A stretch of 64,000 nt of DNA from Mesocentrotus franciscanus (GCA_037976565.1 CP137671.1:19659910-19723909); one strand, 5' to 3'. Positions 35,181-48,066 are shown, counted from the stretch's first letter. A program made the numbers and translations. Notes: generated from the sequence alone by a model not told the origin.

Positions 35181-35274
35181 AAAATATTTTGATAATTGGG
35201 TAATATTGGATAAATCAGGTAGATGGCACCGTACTCGATCTGATGAACCAGACGGATCAGACGATGATTGCTAG
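35181..35274 (+). CDS. NLR terminal exon with stop codon
   Basis: The acceptor is CTCACGTCAG after a long CT repeat. The first base completes a Gly codon, then KYFDNWVILDKSGRWHRTRS, DEPDGSDDDC and TAG at 35272-35274. The tail is short, acidic and ends in Cys. The open phase-2 continuation with a prompt natural stop argues this is the true end of the protein. No decisive polyadenylation site was identified downstream; AATAAA words near 36727 and 36807 are candidates only. Confidence 0.78.
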
Positions 35275-37086
35275 CAAACAGAAAATACATGCTGAAGTGA
35301 AGAGTGCATAAAACACATCATTATAGGCTTATCAGATAATCGCTCAACGTGTAATTTAAAATCCGGACTGTTGCTATTAGAAATATAATTTGTCATGCAA
35401 TCGAGTTATTCATCAAAATGCTTTACATCGATTTTGCAGCTCTTGTTCATTCGTTGACGAAATTATTATGATTTTGAATTCCCTTCATATGTTACTCTCA
35501 GAAAAGTAGTTCTTTCATTTAAGAAACTTTAAAGGGCGTTACAGGGACTTGCACGGTGAAAATGTCAAAACTTATAAAAGGGCCGAAATGTTGTAAATAT
35601 TATCATTGAAACTACATGTATCCTAAAAGTACGGTGGCAAAGATGTAAGTATTAGAAAAATTACAGTAATTTTTCTTCCTAATTTAAACTGGCATCACAT
35701 TCATCACATGTGTTGTGTACAAAATGTGGGCTTCAATTTTCACATATTGACAGAAAAGTCTTTTGATCTGATGTTTTTGCACATACTTTCATAAACTGAT
35801 CTTGCTGCTACAGATAAATGTTAAGATAAGTTTCAGAGAGCTTGCAAATCCCTGATAGGGGCTTTAAACATATACATGTATAATGCAATTAAAATGTAAA
35901 ATGTATTCTCATGAAAGAATAGCCTGCTCAGTTATTCATGGACATTTGGGACGTCTGTAAATAAGGTGATGAATTGATATGAGCTGTCATTGTGAAGGGA
36001 GTCGGATAGAGGTTTGAAATTTAATACAAATTTGGTTGGTAATGGTTGCCTACCAAAATCAGAATCCATCAGAGTGTTTAATGTCATGGACGGATGAAAT
36101 ACCAACACTAAATAGCCGATCAGGCTTAGAACAGAGAGTTATTCATGCGATAGTCACGTGACTTTTGAAAATACCAGTACATGTTTACTCTTTTTAACTG
36201 CAACAATATTGAGTGCCTCGTGACTTAGCTGTATATATACTCTAGCGCCTTCCTAAGATTTATTTAGATTGCTACATTTTGAATGGATAATATGTTATCG
36301 TTCAGAATTGTTTGTGTGGTTATAGATAATCGCATTGAAGCTCGTTGCTCAAAAATGCGTAATTTACATAGCGCATGATTACGTCAGCGACTGGCGTAGG
36401 AGTGACGCGCCATGCGAGAGTGGTATAGTTATATAAAGTGAGTGCAAATTGAACGGTGCAAACCTTTCTTCGAATTAAGGGCTTTAAAGTCCTAACTGAA
36501 TCACCTCACTCGGTTAGCAAAGTCATTAAGGTAAAGTAAACATCGCCTCGTGTGCAACGAGTATTGTTCAAATGATGTCTGTGCCATTAGAATCAATCGT
36601 CGTTTATGATTTATTTATTACATTTTACGTTTAAACAGCGTGGTCTTTTCAGGGCCAGAAGGCCTGTTTTGAATGAAAGCTTTGGATGTTCATACAAACA
36701 TATTTTACAATTAAAACACAAAGCATTGAATAAATGGCAGTAATTGGCCGACTTAAAATCAAATGTATATAATAGAGAATGTATCGGGAAGAAATTGAAT
36801 AATGAGCAATAAAATGAATGTATCCGAAGAACAAACGAACGAGCAAATGAAAGAAAAAACAAATCTAAACAAACATAGTGTTATCCTTCCAAAATTCTCA
36901 ATAATTCTTTGAGTTGTTATTAATGAACGTGGATACAACTCAATATTTGGATTGTAAACTCAGAAACGGTTTTATAATTGAGATGTGCAAACTGGCGATA
37001 ATTTCAGTACCAGTTCTAATGTGATTCCATACAAACACAAGAGTTTTACGGTAAATCTTTCTTAGATGTATCCACAAATAGAATAC
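35275..37086. other. Probable 3' UTR and intergenic DNA
   Basis: AT-rich sequence without recognised genes. Part must be the receptor's 3' UTR, of unknown length. Minus-strand ORFs at 36611-36862 lack any family signature. Confidence 0.5.
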
Positions 37087-37732
37087 TAACCCTAATAAGG
37101 CCGGGGGGCATTATGCCCCCTCCGCGATTTTTCTGATTGTTCGGGAACGCATACGGATGACGCCCCGCCGCTTCATGAGTTTTTTCTTTCGAGTCTTTTT
37201 TGAAAATCGGACCTACCGTTACAAAGTCACGTGACCTACATGTCGGCCCGAAAATCGCTCATATTTCGTGATTTGTGTAAAAAACATATGGAAATATCAT
37301 TTTTCCTAAAAAGAGATAAAACATTGGTTATTTGCTTTGGGGGTCAAAATAGTTAAATTATAGTTAGAAATGAAATAAAACAACAAAAACAATGAAATAC
37401 ATAAGAAATTATCAAAAACAAGAGATAACATAGGGAATAACCTGGCTCTTCCAAAAAAAATTGTCGTATTATTATTCCAAATGGTCTAACAAATATATGT
37501 AGTGGAAAAAAAAGCTTAAATATGAAGAATATATGATTTATGGGTAAAAATGTGAATTTTATGACCTTATTTGCATAATTTACCATAAATATGCAAATGA
37601 GTGAATTTTTCAAAAAGATTGAATTTACTGTAGTATTCTATACACTTCATTTGACATGCATGCAAATTTTTGCGGCGATCGGCCGTTTCACGTTTCATTA
37701 AGACCTCAAATAGCCCGGCCTTTTTAGGGTTA
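37087..37732. mobile_element. TIR element with TAACCCTAAWAAGGCCGGG ends
   Basis: The left end TAACCCTAATAAGGCCGGG pairs with the right end CCCGGCCTTTTTAGGGTTA. It is about 646 bp, with a GGGGGGCATTATGCCCCC hairpin just inside the left end. A minus-strand ORF (37353-37613) is hydrophobic low-complexity and not a transposase. The element is non-autonomous; its superfamily was not determined. Confidence 0.8.
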
Positions 37733-38616
37733 AAGATAAAGACCAGTTCTGGTCATGCGATTGCATTGTGAAAGAAACGTTTTGGAATCGATCAGAAAAG
37801 GTGGATCATCTAGCATATAAGTATTGGTGTGTACTGCAAGGTTCTGGAATCATCAAAATGATAAGAAATTTGGCCCAGTCTTGGTAAAGTTACAAGCACT
37901 GTACACAGACAGATGTTAATGGGACTACGCGACCACGTGCGCGATATCTATTTGGTCCCAATAGATATAATAATTTACCAAATATATCAATTAGTAGGCG
38001 GTTTCCCGGCAAAATTTATATCATCACGTATTAGTCAAAACATATTCTTTCACATGATTGGTAATGAGAGCTTCCATTTCATTTTTTTAGAGAGGGGCGT
38101 TTCCAAAGCTGGTCTTTACATTTATCCTTCATGGCCCTTGTAAAAAGGACAAATGGAAACCACATTTCTTTCACAAATATAACAATGTACTGTTGTTTTA
38201 TCTAATATAGTTTGTGTAACGAACTCTTGCATGTGTTACGTAAAAGGTTTGTTTGTATTTTGTTAATCTTAATTTGGAAAGAGGAACTATCTTGTCTGAT
38301 ATATTTATATACGAGTTGTCAATTTGTTATGTATATAATTTTAAATAACGTAGCCAAATGATCGGTGCCAATACAAAGGAGTGTGTTTGTATGTAAATGT
38401 CATTTATCAAAGCAGATGATTTTCTACATGTTCAACTCGTGATTGTACACTATTGAAGTCGATGCAAGAACATTATTAAGTTAATTAACCTAGCATCAAG
38501 CTAATTATTCGAAACGTATTTCTGCACTTTCTATAATCATGGTAAATATGCACCGATGCATTTCTGCATTATGCTAAAAGCCCAATTTATCACTAGTAAT
38601 AGTAGTAGTATCGTTT

Positions 38617-38649
<33 letters not shown>

Positions 38650-39170
38650 TAGTAGTAATAGTTGTTGTTTGTGTAGTTATTGTCTTGTTGATGAATATGG
38701 CGTATTAGTATAAGAAGTTGTATTGATTCATTTCAGACATGATCTATCAGTATCAATTATTCCGTTCTGTGTGAATGGTATATTGTTAAAACGCCCAATA
38801 TCGTTTACTGAAACTGATTATTTTGCCTACATTGATTGAGATTATAAAGACTGACGTACGTCCATCATTTACATGTAGTCTATTTTGTTTCACACGTGAC
38901 TAACTATATATAGTGGAACCTATTATGTCGAATTTAACCTTGATGAATTATGTCATACTCATTCATGTATTGTATTATGAATTGATAAGAATGCATTACA
39001 ATTTTGTTAACGCTGGTATACGTTATCATGTAGGCCCTATTAATTTAATGTTAATAATGCAATGTGCCTTAAATGTATATACTTATGGTTTTCGTACAAT
39101 GTGTATGCTCCTAATTATATGTAGTTTGATTTTTTTCTTCTATAAACATAGCTAAATTTGTAATTGTAAT
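37733..39170. other. Intergenic stretch, nothing coding recognised
   Basis: Unique-looking AT-rich sequence with a TAG/AGT trinucleotide run (listed separately). No supported gene. Confidence 0.5.
38599..38660 (+). repeat. AGT trinucleotide microsatellite
   Basis: A run of AGT units with a few interruptions. Confidence 0.9.
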
Positions 39171-39174
39171 TGTT

Positions 39175-41190
39175 TAGAATAAAATTATTCTGCATTACCA
39201 TGTAAAGCGCATAGGGACTTAATAGTCCAGGCATTTCGTGACAAAAAAAGGTCAACCTCCCACAAATTGCAACAGAAAGTCTGTCAACTGTTTTATACCC
39301 AGAATTATGTCCTCTATATTAACATATCTAAACTCTTAAGGAATCCTGGTGGGGAAAAGTACTATGGCGGCCATTTTTCAAAATGGCCGCCATATATCTG
39401 ATATTTCCCTATACCTCTGCTTCTAAATAACATAGAGCTTTGATTTTAAGTGCTAAACATACATTTTCAGGAACAAGGAATCAAATGAAAAACATTTCAA
39501 TAAGCTAAACCTGGCCAGGAGCCGAAAGGGCAGCCATTTTCCAAAATGGCCGCCATACACAGATATTTCCCTATATCTCCGCTTCTAAATAACATAGAGC
39601 TTTGATTTTAAGTGCTAAACATACATTTTCTGGGGCCAGGAATCCAATGAAATACATTTCAATGAGCTAAACCTGACTAAAAGGTGAAATGGCAGCCATT
39701 TTCCAAAATGGCCGCCATAAAACAGATATTTTCCTATATCTCCGCTTTTAAATAACATAGAGAATTTATTTTAAGTGCTAAACATACATTTTCTGGGGCA
39801 AGGAATCCAATGAAACACATTTCAATAAGTATAACCTGACCAAAAAGCCGAAATGGCAGCCATTTTCCAAAATGGCCGCCAAAAACAGACATTTTCCTAT
39901 ATCTCCGCTTATAAGTTATTAATAACATAGAGATTTGATTTTAAGTCCTAAACGTACATTTTCTGGGGCAAGGAATCCAATGAAATACATTTCAATAAGC
40001 TAAACCTGACTAAAAAGCCGAAATGGCAGCCAAATCCAGATTTCATGGTGCCTGTGAGACAACTGAGATTTGCTGCCAGAGTTTTATTAAAGTACTGTAT
40101 ATCGTTGGTAATCATAGTGGTTTGCCGTGATAAACAGAAAATGCTTGCAGACTTAAAGTAAAACAAACAACTATAAGTGCAGGCACGAATGATGGAGTGG
40201 GATCATACCCTATGTCCCATTTGCAAGAAGCCGGCAGTGGGTGGGGAGCGACCGGCCACCAGCAACAATTGGTGTGAAGGGTAGCGAGGCCATCGATCAA
40301 CAGGGCATGCGCAGACAGAAAGGATGTGATCTAGACACTTCCTGGTTAACTATCGCACCAACAAGCAAATACCCACTGTCCATCAGCCCGACAGAATAAA
40401 GCCCCCCAAAAAAAAACAAAAACAAAAACAAAAACAAAAACAAAAAAAAACTTGTTCGGCCCAAATATGAAACACGGGGGGATGCATTTCTCAGAGTTGT
40501 CCATTTCCTTGAGGAAAATGTAACAATCGGTGACCTAGTTAGCCTGAGGTTGTACTTATTTAAATGTGTTTCATTGGATTCCTGGCCCCAGAAAATGTAT
40601 GTTTAGCACTTAAAATCAAATCTCTATGTTATTTAGAAGCGGAGATATAGAAAAATATCTGTTTTATGGGGGACATTTTGGAAAATGGCTGCCATTTTGG
40701 CTTTTTAATCAGGTTGTACTTATTGAAATGTGTTTCATTGGATTCCTGGCCCCAGAAAATGTATATTTAGCACTGAAAATCAAAGCCCCAAGTCATTTAG
40801 AAGCGGAGATATTGGGAAATATCAGGTTCAAGGTGGCCATTTTGGCTTTTTGGCCAGGTTGTACTTATTGAAATGTGTTTCAATGGATTCCTGGCCCCAC
40901 CAAATGTATGTTAAGCACTTAAAATCAAAGCTCTATTTTATTTAGAAGCAGAGATATAGGGAAATATCAGATTTATGACGGCCATTTTGAAAAAATGGCC
41001 GCCATAGAACTTTCCCCCACCAGGATTCCTTAAGAGTTTTGATATGTTATAAAGGACATAAGTCTGGTTATAAAACAGTTGACAGACTTTCTGTTGCAAT
41101 TTGTGGGAGGTCATATCAAATAATGCCTGGACTATAACCGGCAGTATTATGCGCTATATAAATATTAAGTTAATGTTATCATTAAGAATA
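39175..41190 (+). mobile_element. Older short retroelement tail split by the inverted-repeat element
   Basis: Left of the element is CATGTAAAGCGCATAGGGAC; right of it is AGTATTATGCGCTATATAAAT. Together they resemble the common invertebrate retroposon tail in which an AAGCGC word is followed by GCGCTATATAAAT. I infer a nested insertion into an older tail. Confidence 0.4.
39222..41135. mobile_element. 1.9-kb composite inverted-repeat element with internal tandem repeats
   Basis: The outer ends ATAGTCCAGGCATT and AATGCCTGGACTAT are inverted. The next 150 bp also pair: CACAAATTGCAACAGAAAGT against ACTTTCTGTTGCAATTTGTG, and AAGGAATCCTGGTGGGG against CCCCACCAGGATTCCTT. The left arm then carries about four tandem ~160-bp units with AAAATGGCCGCCAT (near 39390, 39545, 39705, 39870). 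The right arm carries about three units in the opposite orientation (40630-40990). The centre (40040-40560) is unique, with a CAAAAA run. No transposase. Confidence 0.82.
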
Positions 41191-41374
41191 AACGAAGACA
41201 TCAATGTTTTTCTCGCAAATAATCCACTGACAATATAATAAAACCCATACTGATCTGAGAATTATATTACTTTTAACTATTTTCAAGTATTCATGCGTTC
41301 TTCCACATTATTGAGATCATTTAATTTTTATTCTACAACTGTTACGTTAATTTGTAGTCAAGTCTATGATTCAG

Positions 41375-41452
41375 TGTGTGTGTGTGTGTGTGTGTGTTGT
41401 GCGTGTGTGTGTGCGTGTGTGTCTGCATTTGCGTGTGTGTGTGTGTCTGTTT
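41375..41452 (+). repeat. GT-rich microsatellite
   Basis: GTGTGTGTGT tracts with GCGTGTGTGT and CTGCATTTGC interruptions. They create Cys/Val repeat ORFs that are not genes. Confidence 0.95.
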
Positions 41453-42034
41453 TCATTGCAGATCTTTATCAATAATCTTTTTAATGATTCAGCGCCATTC
41501 TCATTCTTTTATGATTTTAGAGAATAACGTGATCATAATAAATGATCAGAGTCATTCTGGGAGAGTCAAGGATAGACAAAACAATTGCTGGCATAGGCCA
41601 GAAATAGCGCGCGCCTTTTACAGCTGTTTAAGCGGTGCCTTTGTGGGACAGCGACATGTGAAATTTACCTCTGTAAAGAAACCGAAAATGCGCACAGCCA
41701 GTGAATCTACAACGGTGGAGTTATGCGCGCAGTAAGCGTGGGAACGCCGTGTGCAAGATTTTCTCACTTTCGACTTTATCTCCGCTCGGAGAAGTCCTTT
41801 TTCCCCGGCCCACCCACCCCTCTTTAGTTTAAGTAGAGTTGAAGAAGTAAACTACTTAAAGTTGATTGAGGATTAACAAATTGGAAGTACAATGTTGTTT
41901 TGAGTGATATAACGAATTGTATGTATTTAATATCATGGTAACACGGGGGTGACTGGGGAGGATTTCTTTACTCGTGATTATTCCATGGTTGGTTCCGATT
42001 ATCACCACTTCTTATATATGCGCTGGTATAGTAG

Positions 42035-42530
42035 CACCGGGATAACATTGGGGATACTGCAGGAGATACTATCCTGTCGGTGGGTCACGTAAACCCCAGG
42101 TATCTGGGGTGATCGGAGGAGTTACTACCCTTCCGCTGATCGCGTGACTCGAGACCCCACAAATATAGTGTTTCCATAACTATGTTATTTATGCATTGAT
42201 GATTTTGTGAGTATTGAAAAGTTGTGGGATCATCCGTAGGAGATACTATCCTACCGGCAGGTCACGTAAACCCCAGGGACCTGGGGTGATCGGAGGAATT
42301 ACTATCCTTCCGCTGATCGCGTGACTCGAGATCCCACAAATATAGTGTTTCCATAACTATGTTATTTATGCATTGATGATTTTGTGAGTATTGAAAAGTT
42401 GTGGGGATCATCCGTAGGAGATACTATCCTACCGGCAGGTCACGTAAACCCCAGGGACCTGGGGTGATCGGAAGGAGTTACTATCCTCCGCTGATCACGT
42501 GACCGGAGATCCCTACAATTTTGAGTTTCA
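42035..42530 (+). repeat. 177-bp tandem repeat, about 2.8 copies
   Basis: The word AGGAGATACTATCCT starts at about 42061, 42238 and 42416 (spacings 177 and 178). Each unit holds GGTCACGTAAACCCCAGG, CCTGGGGTGATCGG and CTGATCGCGTGACTCGAG, with a CCCCAGG/CCTGGGG inner hairpin. Copies 2 and 3 are nearly identical; copy 1 is more diverged. Confidence 0.88.
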
Positions 42531-42799
42531 CTCATGGTACATGTACCCTTAAGATTGTTGAATCATATCACGTTTATACATTATTGTCGAATTGTTTATG
42601 GTGGACCCTCTTTATTGTGGTTATAAGATTTTGTTATTGCTTTTATGCATGTTACTTGTTTTACTTTGACTTTCCTACTTTACATGTTTTGAGGAAAAGG
42701 ACTCCTAGTTTCGGAGCGGAATAAATGTCGAGCAAACTGCAAATCAGTCTAAAGTTGTCTTCTTCCTAGAATTTCCTTGCTCACCTTGTCATTATGATT

Positions 42800-43125
42800 G
42801 TTGATGTGTCGTAGTCGAGTGGTTTAATCACTTGACTGGTAATGCAAACATCTTTTGTTCTAAGCTCGGTACGACACTTATGCCCTTGTGCAAGGCATTT
42901 TCTCTACTTTGCCTCTCTCCACCCAGGTGTTAAATGGGTACCCGGTAGAATGCGAAAGTCGATGTGAGTTTAATCGCGTGTGTACGCATGTGGACAGGTG
43001 GCTGGCTGTAATGCTCTCAGAGTGGAGTTGAAATTGTGCACTGTAAAGTGCAGGATAGAAATTAAATCCAATGACCGGGTAATGATAATACTGCATGTTT
43101 ATATTTATAATGTTAATACTGAATT
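42800..43125 (+). mobile_element. tRNA-derived SINE
   Basis: The 5' part has a pol III A box (TCGTAGTCGAGTGG, 42809-42822) and a B-box-like TGTTCTAAGCTC (42856-42867), with tRNA-like spacing. It is followed by the SINE-typical body CCTTGTGCAAGGCATTTT and CACCCAGGTGTTAAATGGGT. The 3' end meets an AGT microsatellite. Divergence from tRNA shows it is not a functional tRNA gene. Confidence 0.75.
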
Positions 43126-43130
43126 ATTGA

Positions 43131-43172
43131 CAGTAGTAGTAGTAGTAGTAGTAGTAGTAGTTGAAGTAGTAG
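43131..43172 (+). repeat. AGT trinucleotide microsatellite at the SINE 3' end
   Basis: CAGTAGTAGTAGTAG run, a likely extended SINE tail. Confidence 0.85.
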
Positions 43173-46100
43173 CATCATCATAATTATTATCATAAATACT
43201 ATTATTGATATTACTATTATTATCACCGTTATCATGATACATGAATATACTTGTACTCTATCTCATTGGCGTATAACTTTGCCATGAATGTGTATAGCTT
43301 TGCCATGGATTTAATTTATTTCGGTTACGAACAAAATCTATATTAGGTTGCGGTATGTTTTGCCTGTTTATCTTGTTTACTCGTTTTGATTTTAAAGTTA
43401 TTAGATGTGTCATGAACAAAATATTGCAAATTACTTGATTTTGTGGAGATGTTATACTATAGATTCATAGAAACGTCCTTTTGATGTTCACATTCTACTC
43501 ACACGACAGTAACTTAAGGAGCAGATCACCATCAACAGACAGATACATCAACAGTAGTGAATCGATTTGACTGCCTATTTGGGACTGTCCATACACATTA
43601 TATAATGACTGCTGGTGTGATCAGCTGTCTCTAAGTATTCCCTCACTCCCCCTCGCGCTCCCTTTCCTCCTCTCAACACGTTTTGTTTATGTATTGCCTG
43701 CTCATTTTTGTACATACTTCTGGTAAGAATTGGGAGAGGAGTCACCCAACCTACCTATGCCTTTGATCAGAAGATTCTCTTATTTCGCGCCATAAAAGGA
43801 CACGATTAGTGATCAGGACAGGGAGATCACAATTACACAACTCCTGCCTGTGTTGCGTTGCTACCATAATGCCTTGTTGTAAGCTGCTAAAGAATTTATG
43901 TATAATAATGTATTTATATGATAGAAGCCGGTATATAATTATACAAACGATAAATAAAGAAATATGCTAAGTATTGGTGTGGAACCGAGTACCGACGTTT
44001 AATTTTATTTGATAATATTGTTTAACTCTCTTCAACTATTTCATCGTTTACTGGGATAGTGATTGATTAATTTGAAAGTAGTTTAAAGATAAACTGCTAA
44101 ATGCCGTTTTAGTAGAATAACTGAATTTGATGTAACGCCATACAGTTTTGGTGAGCACTTAAAAACTTTCGTCAGACTTTTCAGACGATAAATAGTAAGA
44201 TACTAATTTACAAAAGTACAATAGTTTATAGCTGATGTGATCTTTGTCCCTCCTCGAGTGTGTCCGCTACATAAGTCATACGCCATCTCCCGGCGAAGGG
44301 CTGAAATTGCATTGAGCATAGCTATGTTTCCTTGTACATATTTACACTGAAATTTACCGGAAATCGTGGATGGATATCAAATTATCTCGCACACAATTGG
44401 TACAGGGAGGACATATAACACTATATTCGGCACGTTCCATTACAATTTCCTATTTTTGCCATCAATTATTCAAAATGAGGTTTAAACTAAAAATTCTTCT
44501 AAAGTCGCGGTCCGGCAAATCAACATGGTATAATATGAATCGAAATATACAATCGAAATATACATTATTGTTTGTTTGTTTGCTTATTACTGAAATGACA
44601 ATGCGTCTCGAGTTACTTCTTTGCAGACTCTATTATTGAAAGTTAGTTCTTTCTTCACAATCAGCAGGGGAAACAAAAATCTGCTTTGGGTGAGCTTTTA
44701 CTTGCCGTGCTTCTAGCTTCACCAGACCTTCGCTATATCCACTTCCGAGTTCTGTGAAATGCCAAATGGAAATACATTGAAGCTATGCTATTATTATCCT
44801 TCCATTAACATGATTAATTCGATTTGATTCGATTGCTTGAATTTCGTATACGTAACATCAGATTTGTGTGCATTGTACACAAAAGGAATTGAAATAATGC
44901 CTTTCAATACTAAATTGTAACGTTTACAGAAGGGCTACGCTGTTAGAAAAGTTAGATATACTTGAAGCTCGAAATACCGTCATGTATAGGAAAACCCAGT
45001 TCATTCATACCTTATTTCAATTCAAATAATACAATTACCATTGCAATTAGTGGTTTTTTCTGATGTAAGCTACGAGCAGGAAAGACATGTGTATTCAAGA
45101 TTATTCACACCCCACCGTTAAGGAGAGGCCCTGAAGTGTTGTAGAGTGTCCAGTAGCATTATTTATCTCAGCATTGTTCATCACATTACTTGGTATGATG
45201 AAGACGAGAATAAACAAACAATAGCAGTAGATTTTAAAAAGGCAGTTACAATCAAAATACATTAAGCACACTCAGTCAGACCGCAGCGTGCGCGATAATG
45301 AGGCTGTAAGCTGATTTTTATTCAGCGTCTCATTGGTGATCTCGTAACATTCACGTGTGCTGAAATTCACGAGATTTTCCGTGAGATTTGTAAGGGTGTA
45401 CATGCAGCTGCTTTTGTGGTCGATAACTTCAGTCAACATGGCAGCACGCAACGGTAATTTCTCGAGATTTTCAGCTTCAGTTTGATATGTAATTTGCCAT
45501 ATTTCACAATTTTGAAACAATCCTTTTTCACCACTTTTATTGGTGTTATTTTTGTAACATTTCAACAGCTATTTTGTACCCGGAATTTCGCTTTTGGTTC
45601 CTGACTCTGGTACATAATTAATTTGTTTACTTTGAGATTCGTTCGAAAGATGAAAAGTCACTGATCAAAATAATGTCAAAACCTAATTTTCGCAAATTCA
45701 TGTTCTCTTTATAATCATAGTAATTAAGACCCTAAAAACCCGGAAGTTACCAATTTGTTACCAATTTGTTCTTTCTATGATGGCGCGAAATTGTGTATTT
45801 TCATACTCGTGCACGCTCGCCGACTGAGCAATGGCAATGCATAACTGATTATTACACTCCAGGGAGCTCCGCCGCGCCACCGACTGGCCGAAAAAAATAA
45901 GAAAAATGATTAAAAAAGAAATATTGTAGAAACAAAAATATCTAGATGGCAGGTGACGTATTTGATCCAGGGTCCTTAGATTGTTGTCATGACTGCCTAC
46001 GCGCAAGTGCTTTAACAGCGCACGCCACAAGGCACGCTTGCCAAGTTCTGGTATTCAGAATGTTAATGAACCAAAGCGGAACATATGTGACGTAGTTGAC

Positions 46101-47990
46101 GTATTTGACCAATCAGAACTCTCTTTTATCACATCGGCAAAATTGACTACTTCTATTAATTATTCATAAACATTCGCGTGATTTTTCTTGGTTCCTGACT
46201 CTGGTACAGCGTAAAATATAATAATTTTGATATCATTGTAAAGAAAAATATGTATGCTTTATGCTGATTATAACATCTTCGTGTCGCAAGAATGATTTCT
46301 ATGTGAAAATCAGCCCTACTCTTAAGATAGATTTATCGTCAAAAAACCCCATTTTCTAGGCGGAATATCTCTTCCCCAAAAATATTTAACATGATTGTCA
46401 TATATGTATACAGAAAGTACAACGTCTTATCTGTAAAATAAGACCGATTTCATGAAAAATGAACAATTATAAAGGCAAAAACTGCCAATCGGAATGACCG
46501 TCTGCACAACTCATTACGTATGCAAGACACGTAAATTCGTGCATACGTGCTGAATAAAATAGAGGGTTTTCGCACCGGCTGCGGACTGACTGCACTACTG
46601 CATGGATAAACACGCAGAGGCTTGGCAATATAAACCTAAGTTGCCATACCTATACCATTCAATTCAACATATATTCTTCAGTGGTTACAAAACAAACGTA
46701 CTAAACATTGTAAATGTTAAACATTAACACTAAATACTAAGGACAGTAGCAAAACTAACGAATCAACTAGGTAAACATGTGTTACAATAATGTTTTATGA
46801 TACCTTGTACTATATAATAATATATTACATTTTTAAAGCCCCCTTTTCATCAGATAAAAAGCGCCTTTTCATCAGATACAAAGCGCATAATTATTTTCCG
46901 CAGTATTAGATTCCGTCATTTAATTTAACATTCATGTCTATTTGCCTGACTAAATTTACTTACAAAGCAAATATATCTATGGATACATAGTTTTTGTCTT
47001 TTCCAATAGATGGAATTGTAAATATTTGAATGAGAAAGATATGTAACTAATAACTATCATAGAATTTGTAACCCCCGATTTCTTTCACCTAATTTGAAGC
47101 TTTTAATCAGCCCGGGTCAGCTGTGCGCATACAGAACCGACTACGCGTACAATGTCCGCGCAGCTGTGCGGCTGAATCTGATTGGCTCTGCATGATTGGA
47201 TCACTCTAGGTTCGCGACTGTTCCATTTAGAGCACGGGTGATTGAATAAAAAAGGGAGTCTAATACTTAGTAATGGATGTCTTATAGATGATGAATCAGT
47301 AATATGGCCAATATACACACATACACACAGTTCAATTCGATTATTATTTTCCGTATGCAATGCATGAGAGAGTAAGCGCAATTATGATCCACGTTAAAAA
47401 CCCCAAGAATGGTACGACCCGGTCCGCAACACACGTTAATCAATGGAGAAAAATGGAGTTCCCAAAATCAGACGGAGGTACCGATTGGTTTTGTCTTTTG
47501 ACGGTGTTTTTTATCCAATGAGAATCATTTATATATCAAAATGTTCAGAATGAACTGAATGACATGAATCTTTTTCCGTTGGTAAAAAATAGCCCTCTCC
47601 CGGCAAGAAACCGCCAGATATAGCCAGGATCGTACAGTCAAAAAGTTCGATACCACACAAATTTTGACCAAATTGATGAAAAATAATCAAAAAATGACGG
47701 TGCGATGGAACAACAAAATATCGTGATTTTTACATCACCATAAAGAAGAAAAGTCAAATTTTCTAATACTTTTTCCGTTGGTGAAGTAGGCCGATCGGAT
47801 CAAAAGATGTAGTTGAAAAGGGGGGATTTTGGCATATTTTTTAAGCTTTTCACGTCGGTGCGCGGTGTGTTTGAAGAGGTTGACGCTTAAGTGTATGGGT
47901 AAAATTCATATGAATATATCCAGCCAGTTGTTTTTTTGTTTAATGGTTTAAAGTTAACGGCTTTATTTTACTTAGGTCTACGTGCATTCG
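43173..47990. other. Intergenic stretch, no recognised gene
   Basis: AT-rich sequence with several short ORFs, the longest being 97 codons at 45272-45565 on the minus strand. None carries a motif I know. The 20-bp word TGGTTCCTGACTCTGGTAC occurs twice (45594 and 46189). AATAAA at about 43950 follows a transcript-like stretch but is not enough to call a gene end. Confidence 0.5.
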
Positions 47991-48066
47991 TGCACGACAT
48001 TGAATATAATCATGGACATAAAGAGGGCGCTGTGTAACATGGGACAATGTAAACAGTTTGAGGGTA

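Larger units (their letters stand above)
6103..35274 (+). other. NLR-type receptor gene (NACHT + LRR), 5' end missing
   Basis: Twelve exons joined by GT-AG introns give one continuous frame: 6103-7702, 10109-10264, 14597-14764, 15788-15955, 16696-16887, 20215-20382, 23016-23183, 24301-24468, 30084-30248, 31930-32324, 33603-33716, 35181-35274. The predicted product is about 1,184 residues from the NACHT exon onward. It has a NACHT NTPase, a winged-helix region, an LRR array and a C-terminal domain of its own. Members of this family act as cytosolic immune sensors, and sea urchins are known to carry very large NLR families, often with an N-terminal death-fold domain. No such exon was found upstream, so the N terminus is unknown. 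Introns between LRR exons are phase 0; the last two introns are phase 2. Splicing is inferred from frame and splice-site fit, not from transcripts. Confidence 0.85.

Noticed and set aside
41293..41735. Cys/Val-rich ORFs over the GT repeat
   Set aside because: Microsatellite translation, no protein family.
42800..42875. Functional tRNA gene
   Set aside because: A and B boxes exist but the cloverleaf is degraded and a SINE body follows directly.
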